64,000 nucleotides of DNA from Aliiglaciecola sp. 3_MG-2023. GTDB lineage: Bacteria; Pseudomonadota; Gammaproteobacteria; Enterobacterales; Alteromonadaceae. The position numbers and the translations under genes were made by a program. Each line of letters starts with the position of its first letter. The first letter of the stretch is position 1. Location: the NCBI RefSeq assembly GCF_030548205.1, contig NZ_JAUORV010000010.1, forward strand, positions 62,001 through 126,000, written 5' to 3'. Positions 18,037 to 27,648 of the stretch are shown piece after piece. Below the pieces are notes generated by a model, which had not been told where the DNA came from, did not search any database, and worked only from the letters and a program-made list of their open reading frames with translations.

Positions 18037-19431
18037 TTAGTCAGCAAATTGCCTTATGATCGAACCTAAGGTTTCTTTCGCATCACCAAACACCATGCGG
18101 CAATTAGGTTTAAAGAATAGAGGATTATCTACTCCAGCAAAACCCGATGCCATGCCTCGTTTAAGTACAAAAACATTTTTCGCCAAATCTGCGTTAATAA
18201 CTGGCATCCCATATATAGGACTGCCCTTCATTTCACGTGCTGCGGGGTTTACCACGTCGTTCGCGCCGATTACCATTGCCACATCAAAGTTTTCAATGCG
18301 TTTATTGATTTCATCCATTTCAAACAATTGCTCATAGGAAACATCGGCTTCTGCTAAAAGAACATTCATGTGTCCAGGCATTCTCCCTGCCACAGGGTGA
18401 ATGGCATAAGCCACTTCTGCACCATTTTCTTCAAGCAACACTTGTAGTTCCTTCATCGCATGTTGCGCTTGCGCAACAGCCATACCGTAACCAGGTATCA
18501 CCACGACTGATTGAGCCGCTTCTAACACGTAATAAGCATCATCAGCAGACAAAGGTTTTACTTCACCTTCAATTACCATATTGGATTCAACAACAGGCAT
18601 AAACCCGCTAAATAACACATTCGACAATGAGCGGTTCATTGCTTTACACATTATACTGGTCAAAATAATGCCACTGGCCCCCACTAGTGAGCCTGCCACA
18701 ATAAGAATGTTATTCTGTAAGGCAAAGCCTGCTGCACAAGCTGCCAGCCCTGAATAACTGTTTAGCAACGAAATAACCACTGGCATATCTGCTCCGCCAA
18801 TGGGCAGAACCAGCATAATTCCAAACAGTAACGCTAATCCCATCAAGCTATACAGAACAATACTGAAACCAGGGGAAAATTCAGGTTGGGCAACAAATAA
18901 ATAACCGCCAAATATAATAGTGGCAACCAATAGCAGGTTAAAAATCACCTGACCTTTGAAGGTAACCGCTCTACCGGTGATCCTTTCACTTAATTTTGCC
19001 CATGCAACCAAGCTGCCTGAAAATGTCACTGCGCCAATAAGTAGCGCCAGGAAGGTAACAAACATGATGAAAGCAGAAAATTGACTGTTTGATTCAACCG
19101 TTGACCAAGCCACAAATACACTGGCGAGGCCCCCCACTCCATTTAACAACGAAACGAGTTCGGGCATTGAGGTCATCGCGACTAATCTGGCCGCAAAAAA
19201 GCCAACAATACTGCCGGCAAGAATAGCAATGGCTATCCATTCAAAACTCACAATATTCTTATCGAACATTGTTACAACAATAGCTAAAAGCATCCCCACT
19301 GCAGACAATAAATTACCTTTTCTTGCTGAAGATGGGTGTCCTAGTAATTTTAGTCCAAAAATAAATAACGCGGCTGCCAGCACATAAGTCAGGTTAATCA
19401 CCAATGCTGAAGTCGAAGTAGTTTCTATCAT
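18037..19431 (-). CDS. pntB: NAD(P) transhydrogenase subunit beta
   Basis: Proton-translocating transhydrogenase, beta subunit: NADP(H) side plus membrane helices. 464 residues, the usual length. About nine hydrophobic segments (1-260) are followed by the NADP-binding dIII domain (about 285-464) with VVVIPGYGMAVAQAQHAMKEL, HPVAGRMPGHMNVLLAEA, VMVIGANDVVNPAA, GMPVINADLAKNVFVLKRGMASGFAGV (key residues, in order) and NPLFF. It is the last gene of pntAA-pntAB-pntB, 29 bases after pntAB. The enzyme uses the proton gradient to reduce NADP+ with NADH. Confidence 0.97.
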   Translation of the reverse strand: MIETTSTSALVINLTYVLAAALFIFGLKLLGHPSSARKGNLLSAVGMLLAIVVTMFDKNIVSFEWIAIAILAGSIVGFFAARLVAMTSMPELVSLLNGVGGLASVFVAWSTVESNSQFSAFIMFVTFLALLIGAVTFSGSLVAWAKLSERITGRAVTFKGQVIFNLLLVATIIFGGYLFVAQPEFSPGFSIVLYSLMGLALLFGIMLVLPIGGADMPVVISLLNSYSGLAACAAGFALQNNILIVAGSLVGASGIILTSIMCKAMNRSLSNVLFSGFMPVVESNMVIEGEVKPLSADDAYYVLEAAQSVVVIPGYGMAVAQAQHAMKELQVLLEENGAEVAYAIHPVAGRMPGHMNVLLAEADVSYEQLFEMDEINKRIENFDVAMVIGANDVVNPAAREMKGSPIYGMPVINADLAKNVFVLKRGMASGFAGVDNPLFFKPNCRMVFGDAKETLGSIIRQFAD

Positions 19432-19460
19432 TTTTAAATCCTCTTAATCTTCAGTTTGGG

Positions 19461-19742
19461 TTATTTCTTTTTCTTAAACATGGCAAGCATGCGATCAGTA
19501 ACCAAGTAACCGCCAACAACGTTAATGGTGGCAAGGAAAACCGCTACGGCGCCCAAAATTTCGGCATATTGACCTAGGCTGTCATCGCCAGCTAACGCAA
19601 GGGCTCCCACTAACGTAATACCTGAAATCGCATTAGCGCCAGACATTAAAGGGGTGTGTAGAGTAGCCGGTACTTTTTGAATTAGTTCAAAGCCAACAAA
19701 AATTGATAACAACAAAATAAATAATAAATATATGGCTTCCAT
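19461..19742 (-). CDS. pntAB: NAD(P) transhydrogenase subunit alpha, membrane part
   Basis: 93 residues, about three membrane helices, matching the C-terminal membrane part of E. coli PntA. Motif: VPATLHTPLMSGANAISGI (key: TPLMS..NAISG), strictly typical. In this organism alpha is split into two genes, as in Rhodospirillum rubrum. The start codon at 19742 overlaps the end of pntAA by one base, which points to translational coupling. Confidence 0.95.
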   Translation of the reverse strand: MEAIYLLFILLLSIFVGFELIQKVPATLHTPLMSGANAISGITLVGALALAGDDSLGQYAEILGAVAVFLATINVVGGYLVTDRMLAMFKKKK

Positions 19743-20905
19743 TATGCTTTCTCCTGCTGACTATTGGTTTGCTCATAAAAGGACTGAATCATTTTATTTA
19801 CCACCTGACCTTGATGGGTAATGATGCAACCAGACTGCACTTCATCCTCAATATCTAGTTCGAAACGATTGCTTTCTTTTGACCAAAACTCGCTGATTAA
19901 ATTGTATAAGTTACTGGCATACATTTGAGTGGCATGTTTAGCCACTCCGTTAGCCCAGTTACCTGTTCCAACCAAGCTAACGCCGTGTTTAACGATAGTT
20001 TCTCCAGCGACTGAACCGGCCACGTTCCCACCCGTTTCCGCGGCCATATCAACTATAACGCTACCAGGTTTCATCATTGCAATAGTGGCATCATCGATAA
20101 GTTGCGGAGGTTTGCGTCCGAACAATTGCGCGGTAGTGATAACGATGTCTGAATCAGCAATACATTTAGCTTGTTCACGCTGTTGAATTTGCATTTGCTC
20201 CGGCGTTAACGCTTGGGCGTAACCTTGTCCGGTTTCACCTGTTTGGCCTAAGTCTATATCAAGAAATTTCGCACCTAAGGATTGAACTTGTTCAGCCACC
20301 ACAGAACGAGTATCAAACGCCGTTACACTTGCCCCAAGACGTTTAGCGGTAGCGATTGCTTGTAGACCAGCAACACCGGCTCCGATGACAAAGACTTTAG
20401 CGGGTTTCAAAGTACCTGCCGGAGTCATCATCATTGGTAAGACAGAATCGAGAGTATTCACAGCTTGCATGATCATTACATAACCCGCCAAACTGGCCTG
20501 AGAACTCAACGCATCCATCTTCTGACAACGACTAATTCTGGGGATCATTTCCATACTGATGCTGGTAATTTGAGCTGCACACAATTGCTCAACAAAAGCA
20601 TGCTCATTGAAAGGATCTAAGTAACTGACGATGAGGGTTTCAGGTTTTAGCAAACCTATCTCTTCAGCGGTCAATTTGTGTAAGCTCAATACAATATCGG
20701 CTTTTTTTAATAGATCGTCTCGGCTAGTGATAACGTTTGCACCGGCGGCTTGATAATCACCATCCTGAATGTTAATCGCCGCCCCTATACCAGACTGAAT
20801 ACACACATCAGCACCTAACAAGGTGTAAGCTTTCACATTAATAGGCATTAACGAACAACGCTTCTCTCCAGGCTTTGTCTCAGCTGGAAAAGCAATAACA
20901 GGCAT
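19742..20905 (-). CDS. pntAA: NAD(P) transhydrogenase subunit alpha, NAD-binding part
   Basis: 387 residues, cytoplasmic. Alanine dehydrogenase/PNT fold: N-terminal domain with AFPAETKPGEKRCSLMP, then the NAD domain with VIGAGVAGLQAIATAKRLGA (Gly-rich loop GAGVAG), VTAFDTRS (Asp for the ribose) and the RQD-region equivalent ISRCQKMDALSSQASLAGY. First gene of the operon, with a strong AGGAGAGGG ribosome site before the ATG at 20905. The upstream 305 bases hold the promoter. Confidence 0.97.
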   Translation of the reverse strand: MPVIAFPAETKPGEKRCSLMPINVKAYTLLGADVCIQSGIGAAINIQDGDYQAAGANVITSRDDLLKKADIVLSLHKLTAEEIGLLKPETLIVSYLDPFNEHAFVEQLCAAQITSISMEMIPRISRCQKMDALSSQASLAGYVMIMQAVNTLDSVLPMMMTPAGTLKPAKVFVIGAGVAGLQAIATAKRLGASVTAFDTRSVVAEQVQSLGAKFLDIDLGQTGETGQGYAQALTPEQMQIQQREQAKCIADSDIVITTAQLFGRKPPQLIDDATIAMMKPGSVIVDMAAETGGNVAGSVAGETIVKHGVSLVGTGNWANGVAKHATQMYASNLYNLISEFWSKESNRFELDIEDEVQSGCIITHQGQVVNKMIQSFYEQTNSQQEKA

Positions 20906-21210
20906 ATACCCTCTCCTAATTTTAATAATTTAATGTGGTTACTATGCCCGCATATGTTAGTAAACAGTTATTCATATTGTTTATATAGAATATCAAATTA
21001 ATAATTTACAGGTGATAAATCAGTAAGATGAAACTTATATTAAATGGGACAAATGGCATCAAATTGCAGTGACAGCAAGGGCCATAGGGCCATAAAAGGG
21101 GAAAAAGGCAATATATTCAGCTGTATTCACACAGGAAAACCCTAAACAAATATCTCGTTTTTGGTTTTCTATATGAAACACAATTATGAATGGATTTAGA
21201 TAGATTTTTG
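20906..21210. promoter_or_regulatory. Intergenic region upstream of pntAA
   Basis: 305 AT-rich bases, expected to hold the pnt promoter and the end of the yigZ transcript. It contains a short direct repeat, GGGCCATA twice, near 21080. No other feature. Confidence 0.4.
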
Positions 21211-21807
21211 TTATGGTTGAACCACTTGGATACCAATATTATTACAACTAGCAGTGAAAGCCGCTATTTCTGCTTCAGGAAGAGAAATGTGAATACCGAC
21301 CATTTCAGCATAATTACATTCATCAATAACACCTTGGTGTTGGCTGGCTAGATGCCGAATGAACTGCTCATGTTTGAAGTCGGCCCGAAGCGTTAATGGC
21401 ACCAATCTTAATTGCTCTTTCACAGGTAAGATATCAATCACTTGTTGTGCGGAACTCGAATAGGCCCTAACTAGGCCTCCAGCCCCTAATTTAATACCAC
21501 CAAAATAACGCGAAACAACCAACATAATGTCGCCAATATTTTTATGTTGAAGTACATTTAAAATTGGTTTTCCCGCGGTCCCGCTTGGCTCTCCATCATC
21601 CGACATTGCTGCACTAACAGGTGAATTAGGGTTTCCTAGCAAGTAGGCCCAGCAGTGATGTCTTGCGTCAGGATACTGCTGTTTTATAGATGCAAGCTCG
21701 GCCAAAGCCTGCTCTCGACTGCTGGAAAAACTAGCACAGGCGATAAACTTACTTTTTTTAACCTCATAGGTTATTGCAGTGGTTTTTGATGGAATAGGAT
21801 AAGACAT
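21211..21807 (-). CDS. yigZ: YigZ / IMPACT family protein
   Basis: 198 residues, the usual YigZ length. The N-terminal UPF0029 domain carries KKSKFIACA, ARHHCWAYLLG, SDDGEPSGTAGKPIL and VSRYFGGIKLGAGGLVRAYS, all hallmarks of the family. A C-terminal domain of about 65 residues (DUF1949-like) follows. IMPACT homologues affect translation control in eukaryotes; the bacterial role is not settled. It is transcribed alone and divergent from prpE. Confidence 0.93.
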   Translation of the reverse strand: MSYPIPSKTTAITYEVKKSKFIACASFSSSREQALAELASIKQQYPDARHHCWAYLLGNPNSPVSAAMSDDGEPSGTAGKPILNVLQHKNIGDIMLVVSRYFGGIKLGAGGLVRAYSSSAQQVIDILPVKEQLRLVPLTLRADFKHEQFIRHLASQHQGVIDECNYAEMVGIHISLPEAEIAAFTASCNNIGIQVVQP

Positions 21808-22297
21808 AAGCTGGATATTATACCCAACTATGCCAAAAGGTTTAATAAAGAATTGATTATTCTCAGAGTGGGTCGGTTAAATGGCCGAGGTAAAGCAGCC
21901 AAAATAAAAGTGAAAACTTTCAACATGGACCACAAACCCAAGGCGCTTATCGTGTATTTTTTAGGAAAAATCACTATTGCTCCCTTAAAAAACTGTATGT
22001 GGTCATTTTTAAATCAATAGCTAAAGCTAAGTAGCTGCGTGTAACACAACCGCACAAAAAGATAATAAGTAATTGTATAATATACAATTTAATTTATTTC
22101 AGGGAATTCTGCTTTGGCAGCCTCATAAAGCATAACAGCGTAGAAACAATACTTACTATATAAGCCCAAGGTCTTATCTACATTATATTGGTTTTTTCGT
22201 ATGATCAGATAACTGAAAGCTTTCAGACTCAATTACAACAAAATCAAAAGAAGTGGCGAAGCTTGATACAAGTTAACTTACAAATGCGAGAAACAAC
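21808..22297. promoter_or_regulatory. Divergent intergenic region, yigZ / prpE
   Basis: 490 AT-rich bases holding both promoters. A GACCACA...TGTGGTC pair (21928-22004) followed by ATTTTT could close a long loop but is not convincing. A small in-frame-less ORF near 22188-22403 overlaps prpE and is a shadow. No sigma-54 -24/-12 pair was recognised. Confidence 0.35.
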
Positions 22298-24202
22298 ATG
22301 TCTTATAAAAGTGAATATGAGCAGTCAATTAATCAGCCAGAAACATTCTGGAAGGAAAAAGCCGCGAAGTTACCTTGGTACAAAGAACCGCAAAACATTT
22401 TAAGCAAAGATATCAACGGCATTCATCGTTGGTTTGCTGACGGTTTGATGAACACCTGTTATATGGCAGTGGATTATCATGTTGAGCAAGGATTAGGCGA
22501 GCAGATAGCGATGATCTATGATTCCCCTGTGACGAACTCAAAAGCAAGCTACACCTACAATCAACTACAAGAAGAAGTCGCTCTTTTTGCAGGTGTGCTG
22601 GCTAATCAGGGAGTAAGCAAAGGCGATCGTGTGGTAATTTATATGCCAATGGTAGCTGAAGCGGTAATAGCAATGTTAGCTGTAGCCCGTTTGGGCGCTA
22701 TTCATTCCGTTGTATTTGGCGGATTTGCGCCACACGAATTGGCCATGAGAATCGACGACGCAGAGCCCAAAGTGCTGGTAACGGCTTCATGTGGAATTGA
22801 AGTATCTAAAATAATCAAATATAAACCCTATGTGGACGAAGCAATTCGACAAGCCAAGCATAAAGTTGAGCACTGTATTGTTCTACAACGAGAACAATGC
22901 AGAGCTGAATTAATTCCGGGTCGCGACATAGATTGGCATACAGCCATTAAATCAGCTTCAGCAGCAGATTGTGTGCCAGTCAAAGGCACAGATCCCTTAT
23001 ATATTCTGTACACTTCTGGCACAACCGGCAAACCTAAAGGTGTAGTGAGAGATAATGGCGGCCACGCCGTTGCATTGCACTACTCAATGGAAGCCGTTTA
23101 TAACATGCAACAGGGTGACGTGTTTTGGGCTGCCTCAGATGTTGGTTGGGTAGTAGGCCATTCGTATATCGTATACGGACCGCTTCTTAAAGGTTGTACG
23201 ACCATAGTTTACGAAGGCAAACCTATTAAAACCCCAGATGCCAGTGCTTTTTGGCGAGTTGCTCAGGAATACAACGTAAAAACCTTATTTGCTGCACCAA
23301 CGGCTTTTAGAGCAATACGTAAAGAAGATCCAGAGGCCAAATTATTAGCAGATTATCCTTTACAAAGTTTACAAACTATTTTTATGGCTGGAGAACGACT
23401 TGATCCCCCCACTTATCAATGGACCTGTGAAAAAACCGGAAAACCTGTCATCGACCATTGGTGGCAAACCGAAACAGGCTGGGCAATTTGCGCTAATTTG
23501 CTAGGCATAGAGGAAAAAACGCCCAAACCAGGATCGGCAACCTTAGCAGTACCAGGATTTGATGTACAGATTTTGGACGTAGAAGGAAACCAAATGCCAG
23601 CATCTAAGCAGGGGGCAATAGCGATTAAACTGCCTTTGCCACCGGGCTGCTTGCCCACAATTTGGGGAAATCAAGAGCGTTTCATTGCTGGTTACCTTAG
23701 CCAATATCCAGGGTATTACTGCTCAGGTGATGGTGGATACAAAGATGAAGATGACTATGTATTTATTATGGGAAGAACAGATGATGTGATCAATGTTGCA
23801 GGTCATCGTCTTTCTACCGGGGAGATGGAAGAGATCTTAGCGTCTCACCCTGCCGTAGCTGAGTGCAGTGTGATTGGCGTTCACGATAACTTGAAAGGTC
23901 AAGTTCCTATCGGAATGGTGCTGCTTAAAGACGGAATAGAGATAGATGAAAGGCAACTTCAAGCTGAATTGATAGCCAATGTAAGACACGAAATTGGTCC
24001 AATTGCATGTTTTAGCCGCGCGATTGTTGTGCAACGTTTACCTAAAACTCGATCAGGCAAAATATTGCGCAAACTATTACGACAAATATCAGCCGGTGAA
24101 TCTTACGATATACCTTCCACCATTGACGATCCTGAAAGTGTCACTGAAATAGCTGACATCATGAATAAACAAGGCTTAATTAATATGGAAGAGGCGTCTT
24201 AA
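22298..24202 (+). CDS. prpE: Propionate-CoA ligase (propionyl-CoA synthetase)
   Basis: Activates propionate (or acetate) to the CoA ester using ATP, through an acyl-adenylate. 634 residues, ANL superfamily. ATP loop YTSGTTGKPKGV, DHWWQTETGW, the hinge motif YCSGDGGYKDEDDYVFIMGR (key: SGD..Y....Y....GR) and GRTDDVINVAGHRLSTGEME, which fits PrpE better than Acs (Acs has DDVLNVSGHRLGT). The C-terminal PKTRSGK motif ends at Lys588, the residue equivalent to the Lys that Pat acylates and CobB or AcuC-type enzymes free in related synthetases. No prpBCD genes are adjacent. A Pat homologue and a deacetylase lie 3-7 kb downstream. Confidence 0.92.
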   Translation: MSYKSEYEQSINQPETFWKEKAAKLPWYKEPQNILSKDINGIHRWFADGLMNTCYMAVDYHVEQGLGEQIAMIYDSPVTNSKASYTYNQLQEEVALFAGVLANQGVSKGDRVVIYMPMVAEAVIAMLAVARLGAIHSVVFGGFAPHELAMRIDDAEPKVLVTASCGIEVSKIIKYKPYVDEAIRQAKHKVEHCIVLQREQCRAELIPGRDIDWHTAIKSASAADCVPVKGTDPLYILYTSGTTGKPKGVVRDNGGHAVALHYSMEAVYNMQQGDVFWAASDVGWVVGHSYIVYGPLLKGCTTIVYEGKPIKTPDASAFWRVAQEYNVKTLFAAPTAFRAIRKEDPEAKLLADYPLQSLQTIFMAGERLDPPTYQWTCEKTGKPVIDHWWQTETGWAICANLLGIEEKTPKPGSATLAVPGFDVQILDVEGNQMPASKQGAIAIKLPLPPGCLPTIWGNQERFIAGYLSQYPGYYCSGDGGYKDEDDYVFIMGRTDDVINVAGHRLSTGEMEEILASHPAVAECSVIGVHDNLKGQVPIGMVLLKDGIEIDERQLQAELIANVRHEIGPIACFSRAIVVQRLPKTRSGKILRKLLRQISAGESYDIPSTIDDPESVTEIADIMNKQGLINMEEAS

Positions 24203-24302
24203 CCTAGAAACCTAAAGCTTAACTGCGGTCGACGACATTCCCCTAAATGGTTCATCACCGCAGTTTTCATTAATTTTTTGGTGTAATTCCCAACGCACCC
24301 TT

Positions 24303-24325
24303 GCTCACTTTTAGTGAGCTTTTTT
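24303..24325 (+). terminator. Rho-independent terminator after prpE
   Basis: GCTCACT / AGTGAGC, a 7-bp stem with a three-T loop, followed by six T (24320-24325). 100 bases past the prpE stop. Confidence 0.88.
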
Positions 24326-24427
24326 ATGGGCGAGAAAACATCAGCTAAACATCCATTACCTTACTAGTTGAACGGCTTCCGTCACTGAAACAACATCCCA
24401 AAACGGAATAATCAATAGTGGGTAATA

Positions 24428-26359
24428 TCAGTGAAGACTCGGGGTAAACTTTTTGAAAATATCAAATTGATCAGCTGGAACCGGCTTTTGAAAAAAGTAA
24501 CCTTGTCCATATTGGCAGTTTAAATGTTTTAAGAATTGATAACATTGAAAGGTTTCTATGCCTTCAGCAATGATTTCCATATTCAATTCGTGACCCATAG
24601 CGATTATGGTCGATGCAATGGTATTGTTCGCCGGCATAAAACTCTTATCAATTTTTAAAACATCAAAGGGTAAATTTTGCAGATAACTCAGACATGAGTA
24701 CCCTGTACCAAAGTCATCTAGCAGTAATTTTGCACCTAACTCTGATAATTCATGTAGCGTCTGCACACTGACTTTATCTTCGGTAATCGCACTATTTTCA
24801 GTAATCTCTATATGCACACTCTGAGCAGAAAGTGCATGCTTAGTTAAGGCATCCGATAAGCGTTTAGTAAAGTGTTTATCTTTCAGTTGGTAAGTAGATA
24901 CGTTAATCGCCATTGCGTGTTCAGTTGCCCCCGCATCACGCCAAATTTTGCATTGCTTGCATGCCTGCTCTATTACCCAACCTCCAATATCAATGATTAG
25001 CCCAGCGTTTTCAGCAATAGGAATAAATTCATCTGGCCCAATAACCTCATTTTCTGAATTAGTCCATCGCAATAGTGCTTCACTACCTATAGTGCGATTA
25101 TCTGGTAAATGCACTATCGGCTGATAAACAAGGCTAAGTTCGTCATTTTTAATTGCCTGATGAAGTTGAGCCGCCAAAGTAAGCCTGCGATTAAGTTTGC
25201 TGCCAGACTGCATATCATAAGATTGAAATTGATTTTTCCCTGCATTTTTGGCTTGATACATAGCGGCATCAGCATGCTTTAACAGGGAGTTGCAATCAAC
25301 ACCATTTTGAGGATAACAGGCAATACCGATACTGCCCGTGACAAAAGACTGCATATTTTCTAATTCGATTGGTATCCTAACGGCTTCAATAATCCGATGG
25401 GCTATATTGTCTATTGTTTCAATGGATTCAAAACAATCAGTCACGGCAACAAATTCGTCACCGCCAAAACGCAGCACTGAATCACACTCTCTAACGGTCT
25501 GAGCTATTCGCTTAGCCATCTCAATTAACAACTTGTCCCCCACTGAATGGCCGAGGGTATCATTGATATCTTTAAACTGATCTAAATCGATAAACATCAC
25601 TGCAAATTGCGCATTTTGTCGCTCTGCTTTTGCAATGGCCGCATCAACGGTATGACTCAATAGATTTCTATTGGGCAAACCCGTTAAGGAATCTTTGTAA
25701 GCTAACTGTTTGATGCGCTCTTCACTTTTAGCAAGCGCCTTGATTGCTTCTGCCCTTCTATTGAGAATAGCAGTCACTGCCGTACCTATTTTATGGGTAA
25801 AAATCAGCACTAAAATAGAGGTAAATAATATGATTAAAATAGTTAAATGGGTGACGAATTCTACGGTTTTTTGAACCGGTGCTTCAAATAAGATGGAGTT
25901 TTGACTAAATCGAGTCAGAGACAGAATTAATTCATTTTGCAAATATTGTGCGCTAATTTCCCCATTTTCATATTGTGATATTTTTGACAAGGTATCATTC
26001 GCGATAGCTAAATCAGTTTCACACAAGGTAATTATTGCCTCAGTATTGATAACACGCATAAAAAATCGTTCGAACAAACCGATCATATTTAAGCAGGCTT
26101 GAGGTTGTTCACGAATTTTCATAATAACGTTGCGCACGTCGTTAATAAAATAGAGGTTTTGCTCAGATACAGTCCTTTTGGGAGTAGAAACTAACCCATT
26201 TAATTCCAAGGTATGTTTAAAGTGGCGAATATTTAATTGATGGAAATGGCTACTTTTATCGACCTTAAAGAAACTCCAAATCATGACAACTGAAAATAAA
26301 AAGATGATCGCAGTGAGAAAGCTTAATGCCTTTTTGACCTTACTATCTTCAATAATCAT
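24428..26359 (-). CDS. Membrane GGDEF-EAL protein (c-di-GMP cyclase/phosphodiesterase)
   Basis: 643 residues. Two membrane helices (about 12-31 and 168-190) flank a periplasmic helical sensor domain of about 135 residues with no recognised family. The GGDEF domain (about 215-380) is intact: GGDEF at 299-303 with an RECD inhibitory I-site at 290-293 in the standard position. The EAL domain (about 395-640) has SEALLRW, the catalytic [13 protein letters not shown] and KIDKSF, and AEGIET. Both domains look active, so net activity depends on the signal. Transcribed alone; no clear ribosome site before the ATG at 26359. Confidence 0.93.
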   Translation of the reverse strand: MIIEDSKVKKALSFLTAIIFLFSVVMIWSFFKVDKSSHFHQLNIRHFKHTLELNGLVSTPKRTVSEQNLYFINDVRNVIMKIREQPQACLNMIGLFERFFMRVINTEAIITLCETDLAIANDTLSKISQYENGEISAQYLQNELILSLTRFSQNSILFEAPVQKTVEFVTHLTILIILFTSILVLIFTHKIGTAVTAILNRRAEAIKALAKSEERIKQLAYKDSLTGLPNRNLLSHTVDAAIAKAERQNAQFAVMFIDLDQFKDINDTLGHSVGDKLLIEMAKRIAQTVRECDSVLRFGGDEFVAVTDCFESIETIDNIAHRIIEAVRIPIELENMQSFVTGSIGIACYPQNGVDCNSLLKHADAAMYQAKNAGKNQFQSYDMQSGSKLNRRLTLAAQLHQAIKNDELSLVYQPIVHLPDNRTIGSEALLRWTNSENEVIGPDEFIPIAENAGLIIDIGGWVIEQACKQCKIWRDAGATEHAMAINVSTYQLKDKHFTKRLSDALTKHALSAQSVHIEITENSAITEDKVSVQTLHELSELGAKLLLDDFGTGYSCLSYLQNLPFDVLKIDKSFMPANNTIASTIIAMGHELNMEIIAEGIETFQCYQFLKHLNCQYGQGYFFQKPVPADQFDIFKKFTPSLH

Positions 26360-26522
26360 TATTTAATGTGCTCTTAGAGCTACTTCCACGAGACGACCAT
26401 TGGCGATGTCAAATGAAGGTCGCTTGCCTTTTTATGAAATCAATTAATATTAAATTTATGTATAGCACAATTCGGCGGTTAGTGAAGTTAATACCGATTA
26501 TAATATCAACAACTTGGATGTG

Positions 26523-26570
26523 TTTTTGCGGTATGAATCGCTTTCTAGAAAGCGATTCTTACCGCAAAAA
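26523..26570. repeat. 48-base near-perfect palindrome
   Basis: A perfect 24-base palindrome GAATCGCTTTCT / AGAAAGCGATTC (26535-26558) is extended on both sides by TTTTTGCGGTA / TACCGCAAAAA with a single T-T mismatch between. It would form a stem of about 23 pairs. It lies 11 bases past the stop of the Sel1-repeat gene (minus strand) and reads as a strong terminator with built-in U-run, or as a copy of a short palindromic repeat. Confidence 0.7.
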
Positions 26571-26581
26571 GTGAACTCGCT

Positions 26582-27451
26582 TTATTCTAATCTGAATTTA
26601 CTAGCGATAAGCATTCCAATAGCACGTTGCATTTCAGTGTGCATCCGCTGTGCATCTTCTCCAACAACGGAGTTACAAGACATCATTTTTGCACAAGTTT
26701 GGCCAGAAATACGGCTTCCAGTTCCTACTTTAGGAGCTTGTGTATGGCGCAATATTTCTAATTGATCAATAAAGAAATGCTGTAAATCTTGCGGGGTCAC
26801 GACAATACGTTCAATACTATCATCGCTGCCCGGAGGCATGGGAAGGTTTAATTCAGTAAGTCTTTCTCTAGCCGCTTCAACTTTGTATGCCGCCTTGTTG
26901 TAATAAGCAATGGATTTGTCTTGTTGCTCTGCTCCAAAAAATTGACTGTCATACATCTGGCCCAACAAATAACTCGCTTTATGCAGGTTATTTTCTGACG
27001 CTAAAGTTAACCATTCCTTTGCTTCATCATAGTCCTTCTCTACTATTTCCCCTTCAATATAAACAACACCAAGAACATAAGCAGCCTCATATACTTTGTT
27101 TTTAGCGGCCTTTTTGAGGTAACTGATCCCCCTACTTGGATCATCATCTGTCGCTTGTGATATATACATTAACCCGGCTTTATATTGGGCAGTTGCCTGA
27201 TTCCACTTGGCCGCCTTTTTGTACATCCTAAGGGCCCTAGAAGTACTTTTTTCGGTGCCGTACCCGGTAATATAAAAATTGCCCAATGCTTCCATCGCAC
27301 TGGGATGGCCTTTTTTAGAATATTTTTTGAATTCCTTAAAGGTTTTAACACAATGCTCTTCACTGCACTCTTTGAAATCAAAGGCCAATGAAACAGGTGC
27401 AAATACGATGACACTTACAACTAATACAATCTTTTTGAGCTGACTAAACAT
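26582..27451 (-). CDS. Secreted Sel1-like repeat protein
   Basis: 289 residues with a signal peptide (about 1-23, ends SLAFD). Four or five Sel1-like (tetratricopeptide-type) repeats span about 40-205: AMEALGNFYITGYGTEKSTSRAL, AQYKAGLMYISQ, AAYVLGVVYIEGEIVEKDYDEA, ASYLLGQMYDSQFFG (shown as key blocks). The C-terminal 80 residues have two Cys (CAKMMSC) and no repeat. Such proteins act as scaffolds in the periplasm. The ATG at 27451 is chosen over a GTG at 27460 because GGAGAG sits eight bases upstream. Its partner is unknown. Confidence 0.82.
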   Translation of the reverse strand: MFSQLKKIVLVVSVIVFAPVSLAFDFKECSEEHCVKTFKEFKKYSKKGHPSAMEALGNFYITGYGTEKSTSRALRMYKKAAKWNQATAQYKAGLMYISQATDDDPSRGISYLKKAAKNKVYEAAYVLGVVYIEGEIVEKDYDEAKEWLTLASENNLHKASYLLGQMYDSQFFGAEQQDKSIAYYNKAAYKVEAARERLTELNLPMPPGSDDSIERIVVTPQDLQHFFIDQLEILRHTQAPKVGTGSRISGQTCAKMMSCNSVVGEDAQRMHTEMQRAIGMLIASKFRLE

Positions 27452-27648
27452 AGTTAACACTCTCCATGTTATTTAATAATGACTAATTCATACACAAACT
27501 ATTTAACTCGACAGTACAACTGGTTATCGACATTACAATACCTTACTTATAGTAGTTGTACTTAAGTTTTTAATACTATGGACTGTTATAAAATAGTTGT
27601 CATCTGTTAATTTATTATACATAGTCAATCAGGGGGTTTCTGCCCAGA

